Shown here piece after piece: positions 5,971 to 10,413 of a stretch of DNA of 10,875 bases. The notes below the pieces were generated by a model. The model was not told the origin of the DNA and made no database searches. It saw only the letters and a list, made by a program, of their open reading frames with translations. The position numbers were made by a program, and so were the translations under genes. The stretch is from Archaeoglobales archaeon (GTDB taxonomy: Archaea; Halobacteriota; Archaeoglobi; Archaeoglobales; Archaeoglobaceae), in contig QMZD01000027.1 of NCBI GenBank assembly GCA_003662985.1, positions 1 to 10,875 on the forward strand, in the 5' to 3' direction. Every line of letters starts with the position of its first letter. Position 1 is the stretch's first letter.

Positions 5971-6351
5971 TCACAAAAACCTGAACAAGAGTTCGTCGGG
6001 CTCATCGGTGTTTTCAAGGGCAGACTCTAAAAACTCCTGCTTGTTTTCACCGGGCTTTCCAGATCCTCCGCATTTCTCACATGGTTCATCAAGGAAGCCT
6101 TTCCCATCGCAAACCGGGCATGGCTCGGTGTGTCTTTCAGGGTAGTAAAAAGTTAGAACTCCCTCTCCCCAGCATCTTTCGCATCTCTGCTTTCCCGTTC
6201 CGTTGCAGGCCGGGCATTTCTTGCCGAAGTCGCAACAGGGGCATCCTTCCCCGTTTAAGAATTTCTCCCTCTCATCGGGCTCCAAATCGCCGTGGTAAAC
6301 GCCATATGCCTCCCACGGCTCCCCACACTTAGCGCAGTAAATATCTCCCAT
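5971..6351 (-). CDS. Stand-alone DnaJ-type cysteine-rich zinc domain (126 aa)
   Basis: Four CxxCxGxG repeats occur in order: CPACNGTG, CERCWGEG, CPVCDGKG and CEKCGGSG, spanning about residues 46-99. This is the pattern of the DnaJ/Hsp40 cysteine-rich domain, which binds two zinc ions and helps hold unfolded clients. There is no J domain (no HPD motif) and no substrate-binding C-terminus, so it is not a full co-chaperone. An additional knuckle (CAKC near the N-terminus with CPCC) precedes it. The start is ambiguous: ATG 6360 overlaps the upstream TGA as ATGA but has no spaced SD; ATG 6351 is better placed after AGGGGATGAT, so I use it. The tail is acidic. Confidence 0.85.
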   Translation of the reverse strand: MGDIYCAKCGEPWEAYGVYHGDLEPDEREKFLNGEGCPCCDFGKKCPACNGTGKQRCERCWGEGVLTFYYPERHTEPCPVCDGKGFLDEPCEKCGGSGKPGENKQEFLESALENTDEPDELLFRFL

Positions 6352-6356
6352 TTTTA

Positions 6357-6995
6357 TCATCCCCTGAGTTTGTAAACGAATTTGCCCATCTTGTAGTATT
6401 TCTGTCCTTCGTGCTCAAAGAATCCCTGTACCTTTGACGTTATTGGTTTGTCTTTGCACTCTAGCTCTAGAACTTCTGTGTACTCGACTTTTTTGTCTTG
6501 AAGTTCTATCGTTCCGTCTAGCTTCTTCCCTCTCTCCTGGAATCTCTGAACAATGTACAACACTGAATCCGTCTTTATGTTATTTAGAATCTCTAGAACC
6601 TTCTCAAGTTGTTCCTTGTTCATTAGCATCAATAGTTCTTTCAACAGTGAGCCAAAATCAAATAGCTCTAGTGGAATATCGTGGCTCGGTTTATGGTTCG
6701 TTGTCCAGCCGACTTTACTAGCTTCAAGATCAAACGTTAGTTTATACTCGTACTTGATAGTCCACCACTCGGCAATTACTTGATTTATTTCATCATTTAT
6801 CAAAATTTGATATTTTTTGGACCCAAAGTACACTGTCGTCTTATGGAACGGGCAGGTTGCGTAGGTACTTAGATAATCGGCGAATGGCTGTAGCTCAAGT
6901 TTTTGTACAATTTGCTGCCTAATCTTGTATTTCTCCCTGATTTCTTTGCACCATTCACAATCACTTGGCCAGAAGCTTGTTATTTTTTTAACCAT
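6357..6995 (-). CDS. Protein of unknown function with an N-terminal Cys/His pair (212 aa)
   Basis: Not recognised. C13-x2-C16 and C48-x2-H51 near the N-terminus could bind a metal (WPSDCEWCKE, ATCPFHKTTVYF). Residues 55-95 look beta-rich, residues about 112-150 are helical and leucine-rich (LELFDFGSLLKELLMLMNKE, LEKVLEILNNI), and the C-terminus (GQKYYKMGKFVYKLRG) is a beta hairpin. The protein is one of the longest here. The ATG at 6995 has a strong GGAGGTGA five bases upstream, which overlaps the TGA of the Cys-rich gene before it. Confidence 0.75.
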   Translation of the reverse strand: MVKKITSFWPSDCEWCKEIREKYKIRQQIVQKLELQPFADYLSTYATCPFHKTTVYFGSKKYQILINDEINQVIAEWWTIKYEYKLTFDLEASKVGWTTNHKPSHDIPLELFDFGSLLKELLMLMNKEQLEKVLEILNNIKTDSVLYIVQRFQERGKKLDGTIELQDKKVEYTEVLELECKDKPITSKVQGFFEHEGQKYYKMGKFVYKLRG

Positions 6996-6999
6996 ACTC

Positions 7000-7302
7000 T
7001 CACCTCCTGTACTTAGGGCATGAAAAAAGTTCGCAACCGATTGCGTAGCATATGCGAAAGTCGTCGGGTAGTAAAAAGCATCTGTCTATCGCATAACCTA
7101 TCGGGCACGGCGAATACGCTGTTGCTCCGCAAGCATCGCATTCGTTGATATCACAGTTTGCGCAGAAATTCGGAATTGCCTCAACGGCATCAACGACTTC
7201 ACTAACGAGGTCGTCGTATTTACAATCCACACAATGGTTTCTCCAGCCCTCACAATTTTGGCATCTTTCATTCAACTCAAATATCTTGTTTTTTATTTCC
7301 AT
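7000..7302 (-). CDS. Cysteine-rich protein with 13 cysteines (100 aa)
   Basis: Cysteines fall at residues 14, 17, 24, 27, 47, 50, 55, 58, 66, 75, 85, 90 and 95. Three x2 or x4 spaced pairs (C14/C17, C24/C27, C47/C50 with C55/C58) suggest two or three metal sites; the later cysteines are more irregular. The acidic helix between the first two clusters (LVSEVVDAVEAI) is the only clear secondary structure. Zinc sites or iron-sulfur clusters are both possible. The ATG at 7302 overlaps the upstream stop as TAATG with GAGGTGAT before it. Function unknown. Confidence 0.75.
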   Translation of the reverse strand: MEIKNKIFELNERCQNCEGWRNHCVDCKYDDLVSEVVDAVEAIPNFCANCDINECDACGATAYSPCPIGYAIDRCFLLPDDFRICYAIGCELFSCPKYRR

Positions 7303-7532
7303 TATATCACCTCATAGGTTTCTAAAATCTTCTCAAACTTATCCTTTTCCAAAACCCTCAACTCAGAGGGCTGGAAGCCGTAGAACTCCTCGATGGCCTT
7401 TACTCCTCCAACCCTAACGAGCAAATCTAGGTTGGAGAAGTAGTAAACCCTGAAAATCCGCGGAGCTCCCACTATCGTAAAACAAATTGGCTTTCCATTC
7501 CCTTTTTTTCCGTTAAAACCATTCCCACTCAT
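7302..7532 (-). CDS. Small protein of unknown function (76 aa)
   Basis: Gly/Asn/Lys-rich N-terminus (SGNGFNGKKGNGK), then a beta-rich region (PICFTIVGAPRIFRVYYFS, LLVRVGG) and a C-terminal helix (VLEKDKFEKILETYEVI). Not recognised. I use ATG 7532 because AGGAGGGAT lies four bases upstream; an in-frame ATG at 7583 has no comparable site and would place a leader hairpin inside the gene. A long imperfect hairpin (7401-7442) lies within the coding sequence, the lower boundary of the inverted-repeat zone. The stop overlaps the next ATG by one base. Confidence 0.72.
   Translation of the reverse strand: MSGNGFNGKKGNGKPICFTIVGAPRIFRVYYFSNLDLLVRVGGVKAIEEFYGFQPSELRVLEKDKFEKILETYEVI
7401..7442. repeat. 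Imperfect inverted repeat inside a gene
   Basis: The perfect core is CTCCAACC (7406-7413) with GGTTGGAG (7430-7437), 8 bp. It is extended outward across one mismatch by TACT (7401-7404) with AGTA (7439-7442), and inward past a bulged C by two pairs. In total about 14 pairs lie inside the 7302-7532 coding sequence. Confidence 0.75.
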
Positions 7533-7556
7533 TTTATCCCTCCTGGGGCAGACAAC

Positions 7557-7578
7557 TCGCTTAAGTCCCATTAAGCGA
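7557..7578. repeat. 8-bp inverted repeat in a gene leader
   Basis: TCGCTTAA (7557-7564) and TTAAGCGA (7571-7578) flank a six-base spacer, about 12 bases upstream of the SD of the 7302-7532 gene. It could be a hairpin in the leader RNA or a dyad operator for a DNA-binding protein. Confidence 0.7.
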
Positions 7579-7600
7579 ACCATCCGCCCTATCAGGGGGT

Positions 7601-7624
7601 AAAAATTAATAGTTTTTAATTTTT
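7601..7624. terminator. AT-rich hairpin after the 45-aa gene, possible terminator
   Basis: AAAAATTAA (7601-7609) and TTAATTTTT (7616-7624) form a perfect 9-bp stem with a six-base loop. On the minus strand it starts at the stop codon of the 7624-7761 gene and ends in TTTTT, so it may terminate or pause that transcript. Archaeal termination mainly needs a T-run, so the call is tentative. Confidence 0.4.
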
Positions 7625-7761
7625 CAAGAAAATCCTAGATTATATAGTTCTGACAGTAAGATGTCTCTCTTACTGTCGTCCAACGACCTGCAATATGTGC
7701 ACAGCAGGTCGTATAAATTTTGTGTTATTTTTATTTTACATTTTTTACATATTTTATCCAA
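7624..7761 (-). CDS. Overlooked small zinc-knuckle protein (45 aa)
   Basis: A TTG start at 7761-7759 follows a perfect AGGAGGTGA (7775-7767) by five bases. The frame stays open for 45 codons to TGA at 7626-7624. The peptide contains C5-x2-C8 and C21-x2-C24 (KICKKCKI, LLCTYCRS), the same two-knuckle layout as many neighbours, then a helical tail (DDSKRDILLSELYNLGFS). Knuckles, SD and operon position together make a real gene likely, although a TTG start and short length make it easy to miss. Two perfect hairpins (7652-7677 and 7683-7712) lie wholly inside it. Without experimental support a non-coding structured RNA is the alternative. Confidence 0.62.
   Translation of the reverse strand: MDKICKKCKIKITQNLYDLLCTYCRSLDDSKRDILLSELYNLGFS
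7652..7677. repeat. Perfect 10-bp hairpin in the 45-aa gene
   Basis: GACAGTAAGA pairs exactly with TCTTACTGTC around a six-base loop (7662-7667). It lies only five bases from the next hairpin. Confidence 0.88.
7683..7712. repeat. Perfect 9-bp hairpin with a palindromic loop
   Basis: ACGACCTGC (7683-7691) and GCAGGTCGT (7704-7712) enclose a 12-base loop whose last eight bases, TGTGCACA (7696-7703), are themselves a perfect palindrome. Confidence 0.88.
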
Positions 7762-7766
7762 TTTTT

Positions 7767-7775
7767 TCACCTCCT
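7767..7775 (-). promoter_or_regulatory. Perfect SD site formed by the end of a gene
   Basis: AGGAGGTGA encodes the last two arginines and the TGA stop of the 7767-8291 protein. It is also a full match to the archaeal anti-SD, five bases before a TTG. A site this good with no annotated gene behind it is what points to the 45-aa protein. Confidence 0.75.
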
Positions 7776-8291
7776 CAATTTAGGTACAACTATTTTGACC
7801 TTGACCTTATAGCAATCTTTATTCCAGTAGTGCTCTACTATTTCATATTCCCCAATACCGGGGAATATGATCTTAAAGTACGGTGATGAGGCGTTGAGAT
7901 CCCCGCTCATAACTGGTAAGGGGATTATTTTAACCCCTTTTGAGGGGATAACACTGATTTTGTGTGCTCTGCTATTGACCCGTTTCACGAAGAAAACGGG
8001 TTTTTTGCGGAGTACAATAGTTTTACCATTAAGGTCTCGCATATCTTTGATGCTCTCTATGAACGCATAGAACTCTTTGAATTTCTTGTAGAGTTTCTGT
8101 GTGTAATCGTCTGCCTTGTGTTTTATGTAGTGTTCATCCTCCCAGTATACCACATCGTTGACAACGTGGTATACTTTTTTGTTGGATTCGGGTTCGTTTT
8201 CCTTCTTAACCCTGAATATAACATACTCAGGGTTTAACCACTCTATGTCGCACCAAAACCAAGTGTTTTGGTGCTTAATTTTATACTGCAT
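7767..8291 (-). CDS. Unknown protein encoded by hairpin-dense sequence (174 aa)
   Basis: Not recognised. The protein is basic and beta-rich, with aromatic clusters (TWFWCDIEWL, YVIFRVKK, VYHVVNDVVYW, KPVFFVKRV, YFKIIFPGIGEYEI), a lysine-rich central helix (YTQKLYKKFKEFYAF) and a basic end (VKVKIVVPKLRR). It has no cysteine knuckles, unlike most neighbours. Several peptide segments that read as beta strand-turn-strand are encoded exactly by the perfect DNA hairpins at 7843-7870, 7978-8001, 8144-8175, 8208-8234 and 8250-8274. The ATG at 8291 has AGGTGGTGA upstream. A nucleic-acid-binding role is possible from charge, but unproven. Confidence 0.75.
   Translation of the reverse strand: MQYKIKHQNTWFWCDIEWLNPEYVIFRVKKENEPESNKKVYHVVNDVVYWEDEHYIKHKADDYTQKLYKKFKEFYAFIESIKDMRDLNGKTIVLRKKPVFFVKRVNSRAHKISVIPSKGVKIIPLPVMSGDLNASSPYFKIIFPGIGEYEIVEHYWNKDCYKVKVKIVVPKLRR
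7843..7870. repeat. Perfect 11-bp hairpin, longest in the window
   Basis: TCATATTCCCC pairs with GGGGAATATGA around a six-base loop (7854-7859). On the minus strand it encodes an IIFPGIGEYE segment of the 174-aa protein. Confidence 0.9.
8144..8175. repeat. Perfect 10-bp hairpin with an alternative inner stem
   Basis: AGTATACCAC pairs with GTGGTATACT across a 12-base loop. Within the loop CGTT (8156-8159) can pair with AACG (8163-8166), which competes for one base of the outer stem. It encodes VYHVVNDVVY. Confidence 0.88.
8208..8234. repeat. 8-bp hairpin extended by an inner stem
   Basis: AACCCTGA pairs with TCAGGGTT. One mismatch inward, TAT (8217-8219) pairs with ATA (8223-8225) around a three-base loop, giving 11 pairs with a single mismatch. 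Confidence 0.85.
8250..8274. repeat. Perfect 10-bp hairpin near a gene start
   Basis: GCACCAAAAC pairs with GTTTTGGTGC around a five-base loop. It lies about six to fourteen codons after the start of the 174-aa protein and encodes HQNTWFWC, where an mRNA stem could slow early translation. Confidence 0.88.
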
Positions 8292-8316
8292 TTTTCACCA
8301 CCTGAAATACCGCCCT

Positions 8317-8553
8317 TTAAAAATCCGCTGGATTGTCACTCCATCGAAAAGTCACTGTTAGCGACTGCTCATCCCAGTCCGTGAAGTCCCAATATTGGGA
8401 TAACACGGACGTATCATAGCCATTTTGCTGTAAAATCTCCTCTGCAAGCTCCTCTTTCCTTTCCACATCCCCAGCCTTGAGGCTGAGGATTTGTTTAAGT
8501 TGGCTGGGTGTAACAGCCAGCTCATAGCTTATATTTTTCTCCATCTTTATCAT
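8317..8553 (-). CDS. Small acidic protein of unknown function (78 aa)
   Basis: Not recognised. The N-terminal half is helical (TPSQLKQILSLKAGDVERKEELAEEILQQNG in pieces), the C-terminal half aromatic and beta-like (SVLSQYWDFTDWDEQSLTVTFRWSD). No cysteines. The ATG at 8553 has GGGGG six bases upstream, just after the stop of the 225-aa gene. Nested inverted repeats at 8322-8334, 8377-8410, 8467-8490 and 8501-8519 cover much of the coding sequence, so it shares the hairpin-rich character of the two genes downstream. Confidence 0.72.
   Translation of the reverse strand: MIKMEKNISYELAVTPSQLKQILSLKAGDVERKEELAEEILQQNGYDTSVLSQYWDFTDWDEQSLTVTFRWSDNPADF
8377..8410. repeat. Nested inverted repeat around a 14-base palindrome
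   Basis: GTCCGTG (8377-8383) pairs with CACGGAC (8404-8410). Separated by three unpaired bases on each side sits TCCCAATATTGGGA (8387-8400), a perfect palindrome. The result is a symmetric two-stem hairpin inside the 8317-8553 gene. Confidence 0.88.
8467..8490. repeat. Nested inverted repeat, 5 bp plus 4 bp
   Basis: CAGCC (8472-8476) and GGCTG (8481-8485) enclose TTGA. One mismatch outward, ATCC (8467-8470) pairs with GGAT (8487-8490). It lies next to another stem, TGGCTG/CAGCCA, at 8501-8519. Confidence 0.8.
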
Positions 8554-8564
8554 AATAATCCCCC

Positions 8565-9242
8565 TTATACCAATGCATGAGCCTTCAAAATAGCATACAA
8601 CTTATCATCTGTCTCATCAAAATCATTTTTTCCAGTTATTGCCGTAAGAATAAACCTCTTAGTATCTCTATACTTCTCCTTCAGCTCTAGCACCCTGAAA
8701 TAAAGTTTCATTAGCTCAACAACACTTTCAAAATCCTCTTTTTTAACAAGAATATCGAACCCAGTCGAAAATACATTGCTCGTCGTTCCAAAAACAATCG
8801 CAAAGTCGATTTTTGCCTCCCACAAGATTTTCTTGAGGTTTTCATAGAACCTTCCAAGATACTCTGCATCTTTCGAGCCGTGAAGAATTGCATCTTCATG
8901 TATTTTTACCCATTCACCCGCTACAGGCTCATAGTATCCTCTCCAGGGATCTGTAGACACCCATTTAAACTGTATTGGGCTATTTTCCTCCATCAAAATA
9001 TCAAAATTAAGATCGTCGTACTCGTCTAGGCTAGATATGCTCTGAGAAAGGTGTACGTCTTCGACTGAGTAAATAATAAATTTGTCAACAGTACCTTCCT
9101 TTGGGTAAAAAACAATCACAGTTCCTTGGGGGTAGTCCTTTTCTGCATCAAAGCAATATTCGCAAAGTGTGGCATCTAATTTATCTGAATATAGCTCATG
9201 TCCTTCTTTAATCTCCTCTCCACAAATCTTACATTTTACCAT
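8565..9242 (-). CDS. Zinc-finger protein with a DPWRGYY domain (225 aa)
   Basis: The N-terminus holds one zinc finger (C4-x2-C7, C27-x2-C30). Residues 90-110 read IQFKWVSTDPWRGYYEPVAGE in pieces, followed by a helical region (ILHGSKDAEYLGRFYENLKKIL) and an alpha/beta segment (IDFAIVFGTTSNVFSTGFDILVKKEDF). The WVSTDPWRGYYE block looks conserved and I recall similar segments in hypothetical proteins of archaea and phages, but can give no function. The ATG at 9242 has GAGGTGG five bases upstream. It is the longest unknown protein here. Base composition is more AT-rich than the genes near PCNA, and I see no dense hairpins in it. Confidence 0.78.
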   Translation of the reverse strand: MVKCKICGEEIKEGHELYSDKLDATLCEYCFDAEKDYPQGTVIVFYPKEGTVDKFIIYSVEDVHLSQSISSLDEYDDLNFDILMEENSPIQFKWVSTDPWRGYYEPVAGEWVKIHEDAILHGSKDAEYLGRFYENLKKILWEAKIDFAIVFGTTSNVFSTGFDILVKKEDFESVVELMKLYFRVLELKEKYRDTKRFILTAITGKNDFDETDDKLYAILKAHALV

Positions 9243-9259
9243 AAAACCACCTCAGGAGA

Positions 9260-9376
9260 TCACTTTATATACCAATTAATTATTATCTCTCCTCTCTCAT
9301 CTATTGTAGCAGTCCTGAGGAGGTCTCTTTTTCCAGTTTTAGTTTCTAAAACTCCTTTCCCTACAACAACTTCCAT
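9260..9376 (-). CDS. Overlooked 38-aa protein of unknown function
   Basis: An ATG at 9376-9374 follows AAGGTGAT (9388-9381) by four bases. The frame runs 38 codons to TGA at 9262-9260, followed shortly by the SD of the next gene. The peptide (MEVVVGKGVLETKTGKRDLL, then RTATIDERGEIIINWYIK) alternates beta residues and looks like a small beta sheet. Its SD overlaps the TAA of the 115-aa gene upstream, so it fits the operon grammar exactly. An in-frame ATG at 9382 overlaps the SD and is less likely. Function unknown. Confidence 0.72.
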   Translation of the reverse strand: MEVVVGKGVLETKTGKRDLLRTATIDERGEIIINWYIK

Positions 9377-9380
9377 ATGC

Positions 9381-9388
9381 ATCACCTT
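9381..9388 (-). promoter_or_regulatory. SD site of the 38-aa gene
   Basis: AAGGTGAT on the minus strand overlaps the TAA stop (9390-9388) of the 115-aa gene and sits four bases before ATG 9376. Confidence 0.65.
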
Positions 9389-9735
9389 TAAATCTCCTCT
9401 GCACCGCCGAAAATTACAGGAGCTCCGTCGAGGTAGCCCAGAATCTCTCCGGGCTTGATTACTGCCTCTTCTAGTAGTTTAACAAACTCCTCTGGGAAAA
9501 CTGCCTCTTTTGCACCTAAAACCGGGCTCAGGTGTGGGAAATAGCTCCCCTTGGTGTTGTAAACTCCCTTCCGAGTTGCGGGATCTACCTTTAGGATTAT
9601 TCTAGAGCCCTGAGCGATCAGGTTGCCCTTGTCGGTCTTCATTACAAGAAGGGAATCCGGTTTTCTCATTCTTCCAAGCTTAACAACCACACGCCCACTT
9701 CGGGCTTCTAAAACCTTAACTTTCAATTCCTCCAT
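9388..9735 (-). CDS. Beta-rich protein of unknown function (115 aa)
   Basis: Not recognised. Basic beta-rich N-terminus (ELKVKVLEARSGRVVVKLGR), then SLLVMKTDKGN and RIILKVDPATRKG; the C-terminal half carries a helix (PEEFVKLLEEAVI) and an LGYLDGAPVIFGG ending. No cysteines, so it stands apart from the zinc proteins. The ATG at 9735 has GGGGAGGGATT upstream. A 92-base gap with a GC-rich hairpin lies before the gene, making it a candidate for separate transcription or leader control. Confidence 0.75.
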   Translation of the reverse strand: MEELKVKVLEARSGRVVVKLGRMRKPDSLLVMKTDKGNLIAQGSRIILKVDPATRKGVYNTKGSYFPHLSPVLGAKEAVFPEEFVKLLEEAVIKPGEILGYLDGAPVIFGGAEEI

Positions 9736-9761
9736 TTCTAATCCCTCCCCTAATTTTATAA

Positions 9762-9798
9762 GGGCAGGGGAGCATTTTTCAGCCCCGAAAACCTGCCC
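9762..9798 (-). promoter_or_regulatory. GC-rich hairpin in the leader of the 115-aa gene
   Basis: In the 92-base gap 9736-9827, GGGCAGG (9762-9768) pairs with CCTGCCC (9792-9798); an overlapping GGGG (9767-9770) could alternatively pair with CCCC (9783-9786). On the minus strand the hairpin is preceded by a T-run (9809-9804) that could end the upstream message, and by an AT-rich TTAATATT that is a weak TATA candidate. It is followed by the SD at about 20 bases. Confidence 0.5.
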
Positions 9799-9827
9799 AT
9801 GACAAAAAATATTAAGAATTTTTTACT

Positions 9828-9944
9828 CTAAACTACCTCAGCCTCTGGTAATTCACCTAAAAGCTCTTTCAGAACATCTATTGCAAGCTCATAATCTCCT
9901 GAGCAAATATATTCTATTGCCTTATATTTTAATTCAGATTCCAT
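9828..9944 (-). CDS. Small acidic helical protein (38 aa)
   Basis: The peptide (MESELKYKAIEYICSGDYEL, then AIDVLKELLGELPEAEVV) looks like two amphipathic helices. I chose ATG 9944 because GGAGGGG (9957-9951) lies six bases upstream. A longer in-frame ATG at 10016 with a weaker AAAGGTAG site would add 24 residues encoded by the hairpin leader (LNGGANPPPSFFKPVEG), which looks like translated structured RNA rather than protein. Not recognised; helix pairs of this size are often dimeric regulators or inhibitors, which is only a guess. Confidence 0.6.
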   Translation of the reverse strand: MESELKYKAIEYICSGDYELAIDVLKELLGELPEAEVV

Positions 9945-9951
9945 CTTTATC

Positions 9952-9996
9952 CCCTCCACCGGCTTAAAAAAGGAGGGTGGGGGATTTGCACCCCCA
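9952..9996 (-). promoter_or_regulatory. Leader 1: T-arm-like hairpin, anti-SD, T-run, SD
   Basis: On the minus strand, in order: a stem of TGGGGG and CCCCCA (9996-9991 with 9983-9978) with a seven-base loop TGCAAAT; then CCCTCC (9977-9972); then TTTTTT (9971-9966) and AAGCC; then the SD GGAGGGG (9957-9951) of the 38-aa gene. CCCTCC can pair with GGAGGG over a 14-base loop and would hide the SD. The same order recurs at 10550-10597. It could be a terminator, a translational switch, or both. Confidence 0.55.
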
Positions 9997-10002
9997 TTAA
10001 GA

Positions 10003-10329
10003 TCAAAAAGGCTCATTTCTACCTTTCCATTGCCTTATATATTTATTTAAATACATTTCATTCTGTAATATCTCTGCTTTCTCTTTAAACTCATCGAGAT
10101 TATTTTCACCATATGTTTTAGTTATGTAAGCTATTACTTCCCCGTAATTTTTAAAAACTAAAGAATTTGCATAAGTATCTTCTCCCTTTTTTATAGACTC
10201 TACAACTATAAAATCCCCCTCTTTCGATGTACGGTGTAGACTAATCTCTATTGCATCAACAGTTTCAGATATGTTAACTGCCACAAGTCTTAAACCTTTT
10301 TCCGTTGCCCTATCTTCAAACTCCATCAT
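10003..10329 (-). CDS. Small protein of unknown function (108 aa)
   Basis: Not recognised. Beta strands dominate the first half (LRLVAVNISETVDAIEISLHR, DFIVVESIKKG), followed by a mixed region (YGEVIAYITKTYG) and a C-terminal charged helix (LDEFKEKAEILQNEMYLNKYI). No cysteines. The start ATG 10329 has GGAGG six bases upstream; the second codon is also ATG. Its 3' end lies a few bases from leader 1, so the hairpin and T-run there may end its message. Confidence 0.72.
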   Translation of the reverse strand: MMEFEDRATEKGLRLVAVNISETVDAIEISLHRTSKEGDFIVVESIKKGEDTYANSLVFKNYGEVIAYITKTYGENNLDEFKEKAEILQNEMYLNKYIRQWKGRNEPF

Positions 10330-10376
10330 ATCAAGCCTCCATCGGCCCTAAAAGTTCTCAAATCCCTGTCCATCGC

Positions 10377-10396
10377 AGGAGGGGCAAATTCCTCCT
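10377..10396 (-). promoter_or_regulatory. Orphan SD/anti-SD hairpin in the 10330-10413 gap
   Basis: AGGAGG (10396-10391) and CCTCCT (10382-10377) form a 6-bp stem with an eight-base loop. The SD-like arm is not followed by a convincing gene: the next frames give only 9 codons from TTG or 15 codons from a later ATG. The rest of this 84-base gap holds only the SD of the 10003-10329 gene. Confidence 0.5.
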
Positions 10397-10413
10397 CCAA
10401 TATTCGATTAAGT

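Larger units (their letters stand above)
7401..8519. repeat. Zone of dense, unrelated inverted repeats
   Basis: Perfect stems of 8 bp or more, arms in plus coordinates: 7406-7413/7430-7437 (8), 7557-7564/7571-7578 (8), 7601-7609/7616-7624 (9), 7652-7661/7668-7677 (10), 7683-7691/7704-7712 (9), 7843-7853/7860-7870 (11), 7978-7985/7994-8001 (8), 8144-8153/8166-8175 (10), 8208-8215/8227-8234 (8), 8250-8259/8265-8274 (10). Shorter or nested ones lie at 7930-7951, 8056-8071, 8322-8334, 8377-8410, 8467-8490 and 8501-8519. Loops are mostly 4-12 bases and arms are unrelated between hairpins. With equal base frequencies I expect about 0.2 such 8-bp stems in this length for loops up to 16. Most lie inside coding sequence of four genes. 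Confidence 0.85.

Noticed and set aside
6798..6812. Near-perfect 15-base palindrome TATCAAAATTTGATA
   Set aside because: It is AT-rich, isolated, inside a gene, and has no room for a loop; chance is sufficient.
7533..7583. Longer start (ATG 7583) for the 76-aa gene
   Set aside because: No well-placed SD, whereas AGGAGGGAT lies just before ATG 7532.
7401..8519. CRISPR array or dispersed repeat family
   Set aside because: The inverted repeats differ in sequence, spacing is irregular and no direct repeat recurs.
9945..10016. Longer start (ATG 10016) for the 38-aa gene
   Set aside because: The extra 24 residues are the translation of the hairpin leader, and the SD before ATG 9944 is much stronger. 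It cannot be fully excluded.
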